This document shows positions 36,470 through 45,300 of a stretch of 64,000 bases of DNA, one piece after another. Source of the DNA: Gordonibacter sp034932485 (GTDB taxonomy: Bacteria; Actinomycetota; Coriobacteriia; Coriobacteriales; Eggerthellaceae). Below the pieces are notes generated by a model, which made no database searches, had not been told where the DNA came from, and saw only the letters and a list, made by a program, of their open reading frames with translations. The position numbers and the translations under genes are program-made. Location: NCBI GenBank assembly GCA_034932485.1, contig JAYFOQ010000010.1, positions 74,635 through 138,634 on the forward strand, read 5' to 3'. Position 1 is the stretch's first letter. Each line of letters starts with the position of its first letter.

Positions 36470-36628
36470 TCAATGAGCCGTATACCACAACGGCACCGGG
36501 TTGGTCATGCCCTCATAGGAGGTAAACAGGTCTTCCGATTGACGCAAGGTAGAGGCCACCTCTTCCTTTCCGAAGGAAACTGCCCACGCGACAGAGCTTA
36601 TGGCGTTGCTGGCATCGAGCACTGTCAT
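36470..36628 (-). pseudogene. Unidentified decayed fragment
   Basis: A 52-residue open frame (VLDASNAISSVAWAVSFGKE, then EDLFTSYEGM) has protein-like composition. Just upstream, in the -1 frame, IPGRASYAASREVWDV continues into it, which suggests a frameshift in a formerly longer gene. I recognise no family. It lies in a region of other fragments. Confidence 0.3.
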
Positions 36629-36724
36629 CACACATCCCAAACCTCACGGGATGCAGCATAGGAAGCGCGACCGGGAATATCTTCAGGTATCGAAGACAAT
36701 GGAGAGCGCCGCCTATACATATTT

Positions 36725-37268
36725 TTATCTGCCAAAAGAGGCCTTGCCTGAAACCTTTTCTTTCAATCTTAGCAGCTTCGCTGAAACCTCGTCGGATAGA
36801 GAGTCTTCGCTGAGTTTGATTTCAATGGCTCCCCAACGGCCGTCACCCAGCTCAATGACTGCATCGACCTCCAGCCCCTTCTCGTCTCGATAGTATCCCA
36901 CACGGTTGCCACCCCTTCAGATCCTCGATGATATAAAGGTCTTCTAGTACCTCTAAATACGACTCCACAGTACTGCGGTGCGGCGTCTCATCTTCCCCGT
37001 AGCCTATATCTATTGCCAAAGTCTCGTAGGTAACCGCTTGCGAGACATTCATAGCCATGGCCCTCATAAGCCGCTGCGTTGTTTCAGGAGATTTTCCCAA
37101 CTTCGGAATGCTTACTTCCAACACGCTGTTGATGTATTCGACGGGAGTTCCCAACGCAAATTCGTCATCCATTCCCAGAATGGACGGCCACCCGCCCCTG
37201 CAGCACCATCTTGCCACATCGGCAATCTCGGTTTTGTTGCGCGTCGGTTCAAATTTGCCATCCGACAT
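36725..37268 (-). pseudogene. Truncated and frameshifted DUF4143 ATPase
   Basis: The frame from 37268 contains CRGGWPSILGMDDE and TVESYLEVLEDLYIIEDLKGW, the C-terminal DUF4143 region of AAA-type ATPases. Near 36908 the frame breaks, and GNRVGYYRDEKGLEVDAVIE continues to a TAA at 36725-36727 in another frame. The AAA domain that should come first is missing, replaced by MSDGKFEPTRNK from a repeat. So this is a remnant with at least one frameshift and an N-terminal deletion. Confidence 0.8.
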
Positions 37269-37298
37269 TTTACGCCATTTCCATCCGACATTTTACGC
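37258..37298 (-). repeat. 18-bp direct repeat, 23-bp period
   Basis: Read on the minus strand, GCGTAAAATGTCGGATGG occurs at 37281-37298 and again at 37258-37275. It supplies the ATG and first residues of the DUF4143 remnant, marking a rearrangement junction. It may be an end of a lost insertion element. Confidence 0.75.
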
Positions 37299-37331
37299 TG
37301 TACTATTGCTGAGAGGAAAAGACCATGCCCT

Positions 37332-37520
37332 TCATATCCGTCCATCATTACAAAAGCAAAGCAGATTGATCTGCTGAGTTTGTTCCGATGCAGCAAAACC
37401 CCACTTCACGACTCCAGAAAAGTTGCGGATATCAGGATCACTGTGGTCAATAAGCTTGACCAAAAATCCCGGAACCGCCGTAGATCCAACATGCTCTACG
37501 GCCAAAGCTGCATCTCCCAA
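37332..37520 (-). pseudogene. GrpB (UPF0157) fragment
   Basis: GDAALAVEHVGSTAVPG matches the core motif of GrpB nucleotidyltransferase-like proteins (EHVGSTSVPGL). The following residues do not continue the family, and upstream an in-frame stop cuts the N terminus, so only a scrap remains. It sits by the DUF4143 remnant. Confidence 0.65.
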
Positions 37521-37700
37521 AGCGCCCTCGACACCGTACGATGTCTTTCAACGTCGGCCTCTACAAGACCTTGAATACACTCCGCTCACACTCTTTACTG
37601 GATGCGATTCTATTTTATACTTAACAAGCTATAACCATAGACCCGGTTCAGCAGCCAGGGCCTATCTACCGGCACACAAGAACGTGCAGTTTTCGAAAGG

Positions 37701-38234
37701 GTGGCAGTGGCTGTGAAGGTGGCGATAATCGGGTACAGCGGGGCAGGGAAATCAACCCTTGCCCAGGCGATAGCGGCACATATCGAAGCCCCCGTCCTGC
37801 ACCTGGATTCTGTCGGGTGGTCTTCCGGCTGGGTACTGCGCAACCGAGAGGAAGCCTCAAACAGGGTTGAAATCTTTCTCGATTCGAACGAAAAGTGGGT
37901 CATTGACGGCAATTGGAAGCACTTTCATCAGAGGCGAAAATTCAACGAGGCCGATATGATCGTCTTCATGAACTTCCCCCGCTACCGCTGCCTGCCGCGG
38001 GTGCTCAAGCGCGCAGTGCGATACCGGGGACGATCCCGCCAGGACATGGCAAGAGGCTGCCAAGAGAAATTCGACCTGGAATTTGCTTGGTGGATCCTCG
38101 TCAAAGGACGAAGCAGGGAAACGGTTCATCAATATAACCAGGTAGCGCAAGAGTATTCTGGAAAGTTTCACGAGCTACACACCCCTCGCGAAGTAGGGCT
38201 GTTTCTTGAAGAACTGAAGCGTGGTACGCCTTAG
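37701..38234 (+). CDS. P-loop kinase-like protein (FlaR/'DNA topology modulation' family)
   Basis: A 177-residue P-loop protein. VAIIGYSGAGKSTLAQAIA is Walker A, and HLDSVGW, WVIDGNW and ADMIVFMNFPRYRCLPRVLKR follow the pattern of proteins annotated FlaR or 'topology modulation', which are related to adenylate kinase. Substrate is unknown. The start may be the GTG at 37701 or the GTG at 37713; the latter has GGGTGG upstream and aligns better with the family. It lies beside the decayed region and may have arrived with it. Confidence 0.72.
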   Translation: MAVAVKVAIIGYSGAGKSTLAQAIAAHIEAPVLHLDSVGWSSGWVLRNREEASNRVEIFLDSNEKWVIDGNWKHFHQRRKFNEADMIVFMNFPRYRCLPRVLKRAVRYRGRSRQDMARGCQEKFDLEFAWWILVKGRSRETVHQYNQVAQEYSGKFHELHTPREVGLFLEELKRGTP

Positions 38235-38259
38235 GGCGCTTTAGCCCCCTCAAGCGCCC
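38234..38259 (+). terminator. Hairpin at the end of the FlaR-like gene
   Basis: GGGCGCTT (38234-38241) and AAGCGCCC (38252-38259) form an 8-bp stem beginning at the last base of the stop codon. Confidence 0.55.
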
Positions 38260-38379
38260 CTCCCTCTTGTATACAACTCTTAAAAGTGGCGGCAGATGTC
38301 TACCGTGCCGCCGACAGGCAAACCTTATAGTCAAGAACACACCCGAAGCCATCGAGGGCCTAAAGCAACACCGAGCAGC

Positions 38380-39546
38380 CTACCCCGCATACGGCGGATA
38401 CGAATTGCCTAGCAGCTCTTTTGCCTGATCGTCGGTGATGTCAACCCAATACATTGTCGAGTAGAACTCTTTCACAACCTGCACCATATCCACATCGTAA
38501 GCATCGGGGTATAGCATGTTGGCAACCCACTGAATTCCCAAGAAACGCTGCACACCCGGCGGTCGGTCGCACCACGCGAACGGCACGTTGGGCATGGTGT
38601 ACACACGCCCGTTCTTCACAGCACGAATGGTTGACCAGTTCTTATCGCGACGAATAAGCTCGTCAGCACCGCCGCGCACCTCAAGATCCCATGCCACAAT
38701 AACCTCAGGATCCCACGCCAGCACCTGCTCAAGCGACACATTGGACATGCCCTGCCCCTCATTTTCGGGAACAGCGGCCACGTTTTTTGCACCTGCCACT
38801 AAAAACGCGAGCGCGTGTTGCGCTGCATCGGGCTCGGTTTGCAAGCCGTCGGGGCCTTCGGCGTAATAAAGCGACACCTTCTCAGAATCGGGAATGCCCG
38901 CAACGGCATCGGTCACGCGCGTATATATATCCTCGCAGTAGGCGGCCAATTTTTCGCCGCGTGATGCAAGGCCAAAAATATCGCCCAGCATGCGATAGCA
39001 CGATCCCACGCAATCAAACGACCCATCAAGCACCACACAGGGAATATTGGTCTGCCCCTGCAAATCAACGGCTTCATCAATAGCCGACGGCGTTAACGGC
39101 GCACCCGAGATGGAAAACACCAGCTGTACGTCTTCAATCATCAGCGCTTCGCGATTGATTTCCCCGCCACCCGACAACGAACCCAAATAGGGCAAGTCGC
39201 GCGTCCCATCAGGCAAAAACTCCAGCTCATAGGGAGTAAATTGCATGCTGGTGCCTGCCAGCAGGTCGGGTGCCATGGTGAAGCAATAGATGTGAGCAAG
39301 CGAACTGGTAAAGTAAATGCGCTCCAAACGGTCAGACGTGGGAATTTCAACTTCCCGCCCCGCGTCGTCGATGATACGGCGCTTACCCTCCAACACCGCA
39401 TCAAGTGTGTCGGTAACACCACTGCAACCGGAAAGCGCAGCAGGAGCCAGCGTCAACAGCAACCCCGTGCCCATCAGCTTCACGAACGCGCGCCGACCGA
39501 AAAACGTAGTCTCCCTACCTCGCTCAAACTCATCCAAACCTGCCAT
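38380..39546 (-). CDS. Tat-exported metal-chelate binding lipoprotein (FecB/BtuF-like), copy 1
   Basis: A 388-residue periplasmic-binding protein type III (siderophore/haem/corrinoid family). FFGRRAFVKLMGTGL is a twin-arginine leader and ALSGC a lipobox. The mature part begins RIIDDAGREVEIPT, the usual start of such proteins, and carries VQLVFSISGAPLT, EVIVAWDLEVRGGAD and MPNVPFAWCDRPPGVQRFLGIQW. It is paralogous to the protein at 54463-55587. It is the last gene of the surface operon, 1 bp after the DUF2149 gene. The start at 39546 follows the DUF2149 stop. Confidence 0.86.
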   Translation of the reverse strand: MAGLDEFERGRETTFFGRRAFVKLMGTGLLLTLAPAALSGCSGVTDTLDAVLEGKRRIIDDAGREVEIPTSDRLERIYFTSSLAHIYCFTMAPDLLAGTSMQFTPYELEFLPDGTRDLPYLGSLSGGGEINREALMIEDVQLVFSISGAPLTPSAIDEAVDLQGQTNIPCVVLDGSFDCVGSCYRMLGDIFGLASRGEKLAAYCEDIYTRVTDAVAGIPDSEKVSLYYAEGPDGLQTEPDAAQHALAFLVAGAKNVAAVPENEGQGMSNVSLEQVLAWDPEVIVAWDLEVRGGADELIRRDKNWSTIRAVKNGRVYTMPNVPFAWCDRPPGVQRFLGIQWVANMLYPDAYDVDMVQVVKEFYSTMYWVDITDDQAKELLGNSYPPYAG

Positions 39547-39547
39547 A

Positions 39548-39994
39548 CTACCGACCCCCCTGCGCTGCGCTGGATGAAGCGCTCCCCGATGAGGAAGAAG
39601 CCGAAGACGCTGCCGCATCTCCCGATGTACCCGCGTTCGCTCCCGAAGACGAGGCTGAAGCATCGCCACTTCCCTCGGTCTCGGTCATCATGTACAACTT
39701 GCCTGTGTTCGGGTCTTGATACACCTTACCCAACTCCATATAGCTGCTCGATGATGAATTTACGGCATCTACCATCTTCTCAACATCGCTTACTTCCTGC
39801 ATAGAAGAGCTATCAAGCTCTTGCACGTTGGGAAGATCGATGTTCCACTTCACCACCAGCGCCAGCATAAGACCGCAGGCAAATACCAGCATAACGTCAG
39901 CCAGATTCACCAAACCAATGCGCGGATCGGCATCTTCGTGGTCGACGTACGCACCGGCTGAAGAAAAACTGTTGGTTCTGAAATCGCGCGGCAT
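39548..39994 (-). CDS. DUF2149 protein, ExbD-like partner
   Basis: A 148-residue membrane protein. DPRIGLVNLADVMLVFACGLMLALVVK gives one N-terminal TM helix (positions about 33-53) with the Asp of NLADVML in the place where ExbD/TolR/MotB carry their proton-carrying Asp; the DUF2149 family is defined by this region. A 95-residue extracytoplasmic part follows, ending in about 40 residues of Ser/Ala/Gly. The gene overlaps neither neighbour but lies 5 bp after exbB and 1 bp before the binding-protein gene. Confidence 0.8.
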   Translation of the reverse strand: MPRDFRTNSFSSAGAYVDHEDADPRIGLVNLADVMLVFACGLMLALVVKWNIDLPNVQELDSSSMQEVSDVEKMVDAVNSSSSSYMELGKVYQDPNTGKLYMMTETEGSGDASASSSGANAGTSGDAAASSASSSSGSASSSAAQGGR

Positions 39995-39999
39995 GGCCC

Positions 40000-40797
40000 T
40001 CACTCCCCCCGAACAGCCACAACGGCTTCTCCATCGCACCCGCAAACAGGGGTTTTCTGAGAAGAAAGGGTTTCCTGAAAGCCCGAGACATTCGTGCGCT
40101 TGTCTTTGTCACGCGCCTGCTTAAAAGCACCCTCGAAACCGTGAGGCAACACCACGTTGTCGCGTCGTGCCTGCGCGGCCTTCTCCAACAAGCACGTCAT
40201 AAGCGCTTCCATGGCACCGGCATAACGGCTGTACCAGCGCTTGCGCACCTTGGCAACCGTCATAGACACCACGGCAGCAACCAAACCAGCTACCGTGCCA
40301 TCAAACGCGATAAGCAGCGATTGCGCCAGTTGATCTACATCGCCCTGACCCATAGCCACAATGCCTGGGCCCAGCGGAATAAGCGTGGCCATAAGGCCCA
40401 TCATGGGAGCAACCTTCGTCACCAGGTCGTTGCGCCCCACAATACCCTGATACGCATCGTACAACTTGGACATTTCGGTTTTAGCAAGCGCGAACAAATC
40501 GTCGTCGGGCAACCCCATATTCGAGGCCACCATGGTAAGCGCAGCCTTCTGCGTTTTAAGCAACGCCGCACTTTCAATAACGCGGTTTACCTGGTCGTAG
40601 GGCGCATCGTGCAGGGCGTTAATAACGCTGGGCATATGAGCTTTGAAGTGCCGACGCTCGGTGAAATACTCCGTTATTACCGACCCTATGCAAAACAGCG
40701 CATAGCAAATAAGCAGCACCAGCAAAATCATGACCGGCACCATGAGGCCCTGAGCAGCCAGATGCAGAATATCCTTCAGATACAGCGTTGCATTCAT
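40000..40797 (-). CDS. MotA/TolQ/ExbB-type proton channel
   Basis: A 265-residue membrane protein with three TM regions: residues about 15-40, then 145-165 (KVAPMMGLMATLIPLGPGIVAMG, the conserved channel-lining region) and 175-200 (LLIAFDGTVAGLVAAVVSMTVA). The large cytoplasmic loop holds KTQKAALTMVASNMGLPDDDLFALAKTEMS. ExbB/TolQ/MotA proteins use proton flow to drive movement of a partner, here the DUF2149 protein encoded next. Such a motor next to surface proteins and a metal-chelate lipoprotein recalls the TonB system. AAAGG precedes the start. Confidence 0.85.
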   Translation of the reverse strand: MNATLYLKDILHLAAQGLMVPVMILLVLLICYALFCIGSVITEYFTERRHFKAHMPSVINALHDAPYDQVNRVIESAALLKTQKAALTMVASNMGLPDDDLFALAKTEMSKLYDAYQGIVGRNDLVTKVAPMMGLMATLIPLGPGIVAMGQGDVDQLAQSLLIAFDGTVAGLVAAVVSMTVAKVRKRWYSRYAGAMEALMTCLLEKAAQARRDNVVLPHGFEGAFKQARDKDKRTNVSGFQETLSSQKTPVCGCDGEAVVAVRGE

Positions 40798-40956
40798 GTG
40801 AAAAACCTTTCATCTCTTCTCGGGCGAACGCGCCGCAGCGCGCACGCTCACCTTCCCTCGTTGACGCCTCGTCCTGCGCCTTTTTCACGCTTACTCTCGA
40901 AGCGATTGGGTCTTACGAAAACGGAGGGCTTTTACCCCCTCGCTGCCACGTTGAAG

Positions 40957-41475
40957 CTACTGCCACATAATCTCGGTACCACCAGCGGGCAGCAAGCCGT
41001 CGAACACGTCGGCCTGGGTAAGTCCCTCCACGCGCACGGACAAATCGTACGCCTCGAACAACGCACCGCAGGGGCCGTTGTCCGACACCTCCGCGCCCGT
41101 CGCGTCGCTTACGTGCGCATGGTCGGACAAGCACTGCGCCACAGCCTGGCCCGCAGCGCACAACTCGGAGGTATCGGAGGAAGCGGCGCTTACCACCAAC
41201 TCTACATGACGGGCCTCGTTATCCACGGAAAGGTTGATGGCGGCCACAACGTTGGACACCTTGGCGAAGTTTGCATCGACGGCGAAATCGGCCAGAAGCG
41301 TATCTCCGTCGATGACAGGCAACTCCACCTTGAGGTCGGAGGCTTGCTGCTGTTCGGTTTGCTCGTTGACGGGCGCATCCTCGGGGGTTGAGGAGCAGCC
41401 GGACAGTCCGAGCACACCGAACAGCAGGCATGCGGCAAGCCCAAAGGAAACGACGGTTTGTGGAGGTATGGTCAT
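40957..41475 (-). CDS. Small lipoprotein of unknown function
   Basis: A 172-residue lipoprotein. LFGVLGLSGC is a Sec-type lipobox with Cys 27 as anchor. A Gln/Glu-rich linker (EQTEQQQASD) is followed by a domain of about 125 residues (KVELPVIDGDTLLADFAVDA...) of no family known to me, with two Cys in CAAGQAVAQC and one in NGPCGALFEA. GAAAGG lies six bases before the ATG. It is encoded between the secreted protein and ExbB genes. A link between wall protein and motor is possible. Confidence 0.7.
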   Translation of the reverse strand: MTIPPQTVVSFGLAACLLFGVLGLSGCSSTPEDAPVNEQTEQQQASDLKVELPVIDGDTLLADFAVDANFAKVSNVVAAINLSVDNEARHVELVVSAASSDTSELCAAGQAVAQCLSDHAHVSDATGAEVSDNGPCGALFEAYDLSVRVEGLTQADVFDGLLPAGGTEIMWQ

Positions 41476-41524
41476 GGGAGACCTTTCACTGTACTTGTAC
41501 GGTTACGAGAAAAGGAGTTATACT

Positions 41525-41579
41525 AGTCGCGGTGCGGCGGATGTGTGCATGCAGAAGCAGGATTTGCCGCACCGCGACT
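41525..41579. repeat. 14-bp perfect inverted repeat
   Basis: AGTCGCGGTGCGGC (41525-41538) and GCCGCACCGCGACT (41566-41579) flank a 27-nt loop in the gap between the lipoprotein and secreted-protein genes. A second hairpin follows at 41593-41622 (AAGGCCC/GGGCCTT). Together they could adjust expression within the operon by partial termination or mRNA protection. Confidence 0.6.
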
Positions 41580-41647
41580 CTCGCTTTCCCCGAAGGCCCT
41601 GCGCTTGAAAGCACGGGGCCTTATTGGTTGGAAGATGGGAACGCTAC

Positions 41648-42316
41648 CTAGGAGATGGTAATGGAATCGATGTTGCTGGGATAGCGGTTGCCGCCGAGCT
41701 GGTCGGCGGGAACGTTGGAGGTTGACCAGCCCCACAGCAGGCGCGGGGAGGTGCTGGCAGAAGTGGTGACGGTGTCGAGAACCTCAGCTGCGGTTTGGAA
41801 CTCGTCACTGGCATCCATCGCCTGGGCGCCACTGCTTAGCGCAAGCACAGCAGGAGCATTGGAAGCCGCGCCGAGCGGCAGCCCAGTGGAGAGCGTCTCG
41901 CCCCAGAAGTAGTTTGCTGCCATCAGGCGAGTAAACGAAAAGTCGGTGTACTTGGTGTATGCCTGACCGTTGTCGGTGGTGAACGTCATCTGCTTGCCGG
42001 AAGCCCATACGGTCGTATCGGCTGTATCGCCTTGTTGGGTCTTGGCGGCATCGACGACGGCCCGCAGCGTCACCGTCTGGTCGGCCTTTATAACGTTGTT
42101 CACACCGTTTTTCTGGAACATGTAGCCGTAGGTGGTCGTGTCCACCGGCAGCGTCTCGAGGTCTATCGTGGCCGTCTTAGCCACGCCAGCGGCGTTCGTA
42201 TAATGCACGTCTACGTTCGTGGCGGCGAAGGCCATGCCTGGCAGGGCACCGAGTGCACACGTTGCGGCAACCACCGCACCCACAACAGCGAACTTCATAC
42301 GATTTGTAATAACCAT
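41648..42316 (-). CDS. Secreted protein sharing a module with the PASTA/Big2 surface protein
   Basis: A 222-residue secreted protein. Residues 7-31 are a Sec signal (VVAATCALGALPGMAFA, cleavage near AFA-AT). The mature part (DVHYTNAAGVAKTATIDL, YGYMFQKNGV, TLRAVVDAAK, FSFTRLMAANYFWGE, PAVLALSSG) matches in order the C-terminal half of the 50096-52444 protein, so both carry one beta-rich module that I cannot name. GAGG precedes the ATG. It lies between the giant wall protein and the lipoprotein genes. Confidence 0.72.
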   Translation of the reverse strand: MVITNRMKFAVVGAVVAATCALGALPGMAFAATNVDVHYTNAAGVAKTATIDLETLPVDTTTYGYMFQKNGVNNVIKADQTVTLRAVVDAAKTQQGDTADTTVWASGKQMTFTTDNGQAYTKYTDFSFTRLMAANYFWGETLSTGLPLGAASNAPAVLALSSGAQAMDASDEFQTAAEVLDTVTTSASTSPRLLWGWSTSNVPADQLGGNRYPSNIDSITIS

Positions 42317-42392
42317 AACTACCTCTTTCCGCGGCCCACAGACCGCATGGTTGCGGGCGAAAGGCTTGTCCTTTCGCCCTGCTCTATTGCTC

Positions 42393-45300
42393 TCAGCGCC
42401 CCATCTTCCGGAAGATCGCTGGGAAAGCCAGAAAAACTAGTGCAGCAGCTAAACCCGCCAGAGCGACCAGCGCGCAAGCAAAACCACCTGCGACATCGCC
42501 CGTCGATGCCAGGGTACCGGCAGAACCGCCCTGCGTACCACCCAACGCGGTTGAACCGTCCGCCGTACCCGTGTTGCCGCCGTCGACTGCGGGAACCTTG
42601 TCAATGGCCACGAAGAACTCAGAGAACTTGTCTACCGTAAACGTAGCCTTGCCCTCAGCAATGACCACGCGGCGGGTATCAAAGGTTACGGTGCCGTCTT
42701 CGGCCGTGTGACGCACAATCACCGTGACCGTACGCCCATCGTAGACCGCACCCACGGGCAACGAAAGGGTCAGCTGGCCGAAGCTATCGCGCACCACCTG
42801 CACGCGGCCGTCCTTCACCGTTTGCAGCGTAACCTCGAAGCCCAAAAACGCCTCAGTGTCGGCCGTGGCAAAGGTATCCTTCACCTGGGCCAGAAGCGAA
42901 CTGTCGGCGGCAAGCGCCCGCGTGATCACCTGCACTTCGGCCCCCTCGGCAGCCAAATCGACAAGCGCCGTGCCCGAAACTACTATGCCCGTCGTTGCAT
43001 CCACCCGCGCCGGAGCGGTTATGACAAACGTCGCCGTCTTAGAACCCTCGTAGGAACCCGCACCGGAAAGGGTCACGCTCGCCGTGCCCGGCTGCGTGTT
43101 CGCGCTGTACGCCACCGTATAGTCGGTGTTGGCAATCAGCGTCACGCCCGCCAGTGTCACCGTCGGCGCAGGCGCAAGGGCCGCTCCCGTGTACACCAGC
43201 GAGGACAGCGCAGCCACCTGCGCAGCGGACAGGTCGCCCTTCACGCTATAGGTCAGCGGCAGCGTACCCGTGTAGTTGCCCTTACCTACTAGGGTAACAG
43301 TAGCCGTTCCTACTGCCGCGTTGTTCGCATAGGTCCGTGTGAAGTCGGTGCCTTCCACCAGTGCATACGTCTTGCCCGTAACCGCATCCACCACGATAGC
43401 GGTATCGGATGCGCTCACCTGCGCACCGACCGCCGCGCCCGAAAACAGCCCAGTCGCCAACGCCTCCGCCAGCACACTGCTACTGTCGAGCGGCTTCGGC
43501 GCGATGGCAAACGTCTTGGTGAGCATGCCAGCGTAGTTGCCTTTACCCGTAACGGTGAGGGTAGCTGGTGCGCCGTCAGCGGTGGCATCCACGTTGTTTT
43601 CGTAGGTCACGTCGTAGTCGGTACCTTCCACCAACTCAACCCCGCCGTCGGTCAGCACAACTGCCGGCTCAAGGGCGGCACCCGTATACACAAGACCTGA
43701 GAGTTGCACGTCCACCATGCTCTCAACCAGCGGTTTGCCGTCGATGCCGTACGTTACCTTCTTGGTGCCCGTACAAGGATCAATGCCCGTCAGCACCAGC
43801 GTTTTTGTGCCTGCTGCCGCGGAATCGTACTTCACGGAATAGTGAACGCCTGCTTCAAGCTCAGCGCCGTTGAACGACACTTGCAAATCAGGCTCATAGG
43901 AACCGCCCGGCTCGAACGTAGCGTTAGGAATAGATTCTACTGTGGCTTTCGATACGTCCACCGTGATATCGAACGAGGCCGTCTTCGCCTGGCCGGTTAC
44001 GTTGGTGCCCTGCGGCGTCACCGTCAGCGTGCCTGCATCGACCCCGATGGTGTTGTTGGCACCATACGTTACCTGGAAGTCGGATGCGGGAAGCTCCACA
44101 CCGTTCAGCACCACCCGGGGCTCGGGTTGTACCGGATTGTTTTTCCCGCAAAACTCATAAGCCTCGTTGATGCCCTGCACCTCGGCCGCGCCAAAGTCGG
44201 CAGCGACGATGCCGAAGGTGGCGGTCACCGTGTTGTCCGAGGCACTGTAGTTGCCAGCACCGGCTAGATAGACCGTCGCCGTGCCCACATTCACGTTGCC
44301 GCCGTATCCGGCGACGGTGTAGTCTTCGCCGAACACCAGATCGCGATCGCGCTTGGTATCGTGCACTGCAAGATCGCCCGCGCCCAGCTCCACTCCGGTG
44401 CCAGTATAGGCCTTGCTGTCCACCACCGTCACGTTAAGTTCGCTATTCACCAGCGGTGCTGGTGTTATTCCGAACAAGAACTTCACCGAACCCGTCAGGT
44501 TGCCCGAAGCAGGCACGAGCGTAGCCGTGCCGCCGTTGAGGGCGTTTAAGTTCTCGCCGTAACCCTCGGCTTCAAGCGCGTAATCGGCGGCGGGCAGCAC
44601 CACCCCACCAAGCTCCACTTTACTCACATCGGCTGCATCAAGCGTTATCTGTCGACCCGCATACACTTTGTTTGCCGCCTCTACCTTGAGTGAGGCCATA
44701 TCGGCCGGAGCGATGGCGAAGCTTACAACAGTCGAACCCGCATAGGCCCCAAGACCACTCACCGTAGCCTCGGCATCACCGGCATTCACCACGGAGCATG
44801 CCACCTTGAAATCGCGACCCTCCACCAGCGGCGAAGCGCCATCGGCGGCCGTTACCACCGGCGTGGCGGCAGCACCCGTGTACACGGTTGATGCAGCGGC
44901 TGCTTTCAGCGCGGCGGAGCCGTTTTTGAACGTGTTGGCATCGGTGGCGGCCACAGCCTGTACCGCATCCAACACCACCGTACCGGCAAGCACGCCGTCC
45001 TTGATGCCTGTCACGCGGTAAAACACCTGGTCGCCCGCTTTCCAACCATCCTTTTTCTCGGCGAATTCCACACCGTCGAGTACGCCCGCCTCAACGCGGT
45101 AGTCGGTTCCCGCTGTGAAGGTCACACCGTCGAGAGCGCCGACAACGCCCGGCTCGGACAACGATCCGTCGCTGTGCACCACCACCGTGGCGGCGTGATC
45201 CCAGGGTACCTGGGATGTCTGCACGCCATCGCCCATGATAGTGAACGGTACCTCGAAGCCCGTAGCACCCGACATGTCTCCGTGCACGCTCAAATGACCG

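Noticed and set aside
40141..41391. Open plus-strand frame of 416 codons opposite exbB and the lipoprotein gene
   Set aside because: It spans two real minus-strand genes and their gap and has antisense-type composition (His/Arg/Gln/Leu), so it is taken as a shadow.
42393..42510. Canonical LPXTG anchor in the giant protein
   Set aside because: The motif is LASTG, without Pro, so it was recorded as LAXTG-type rather than LPXTG.
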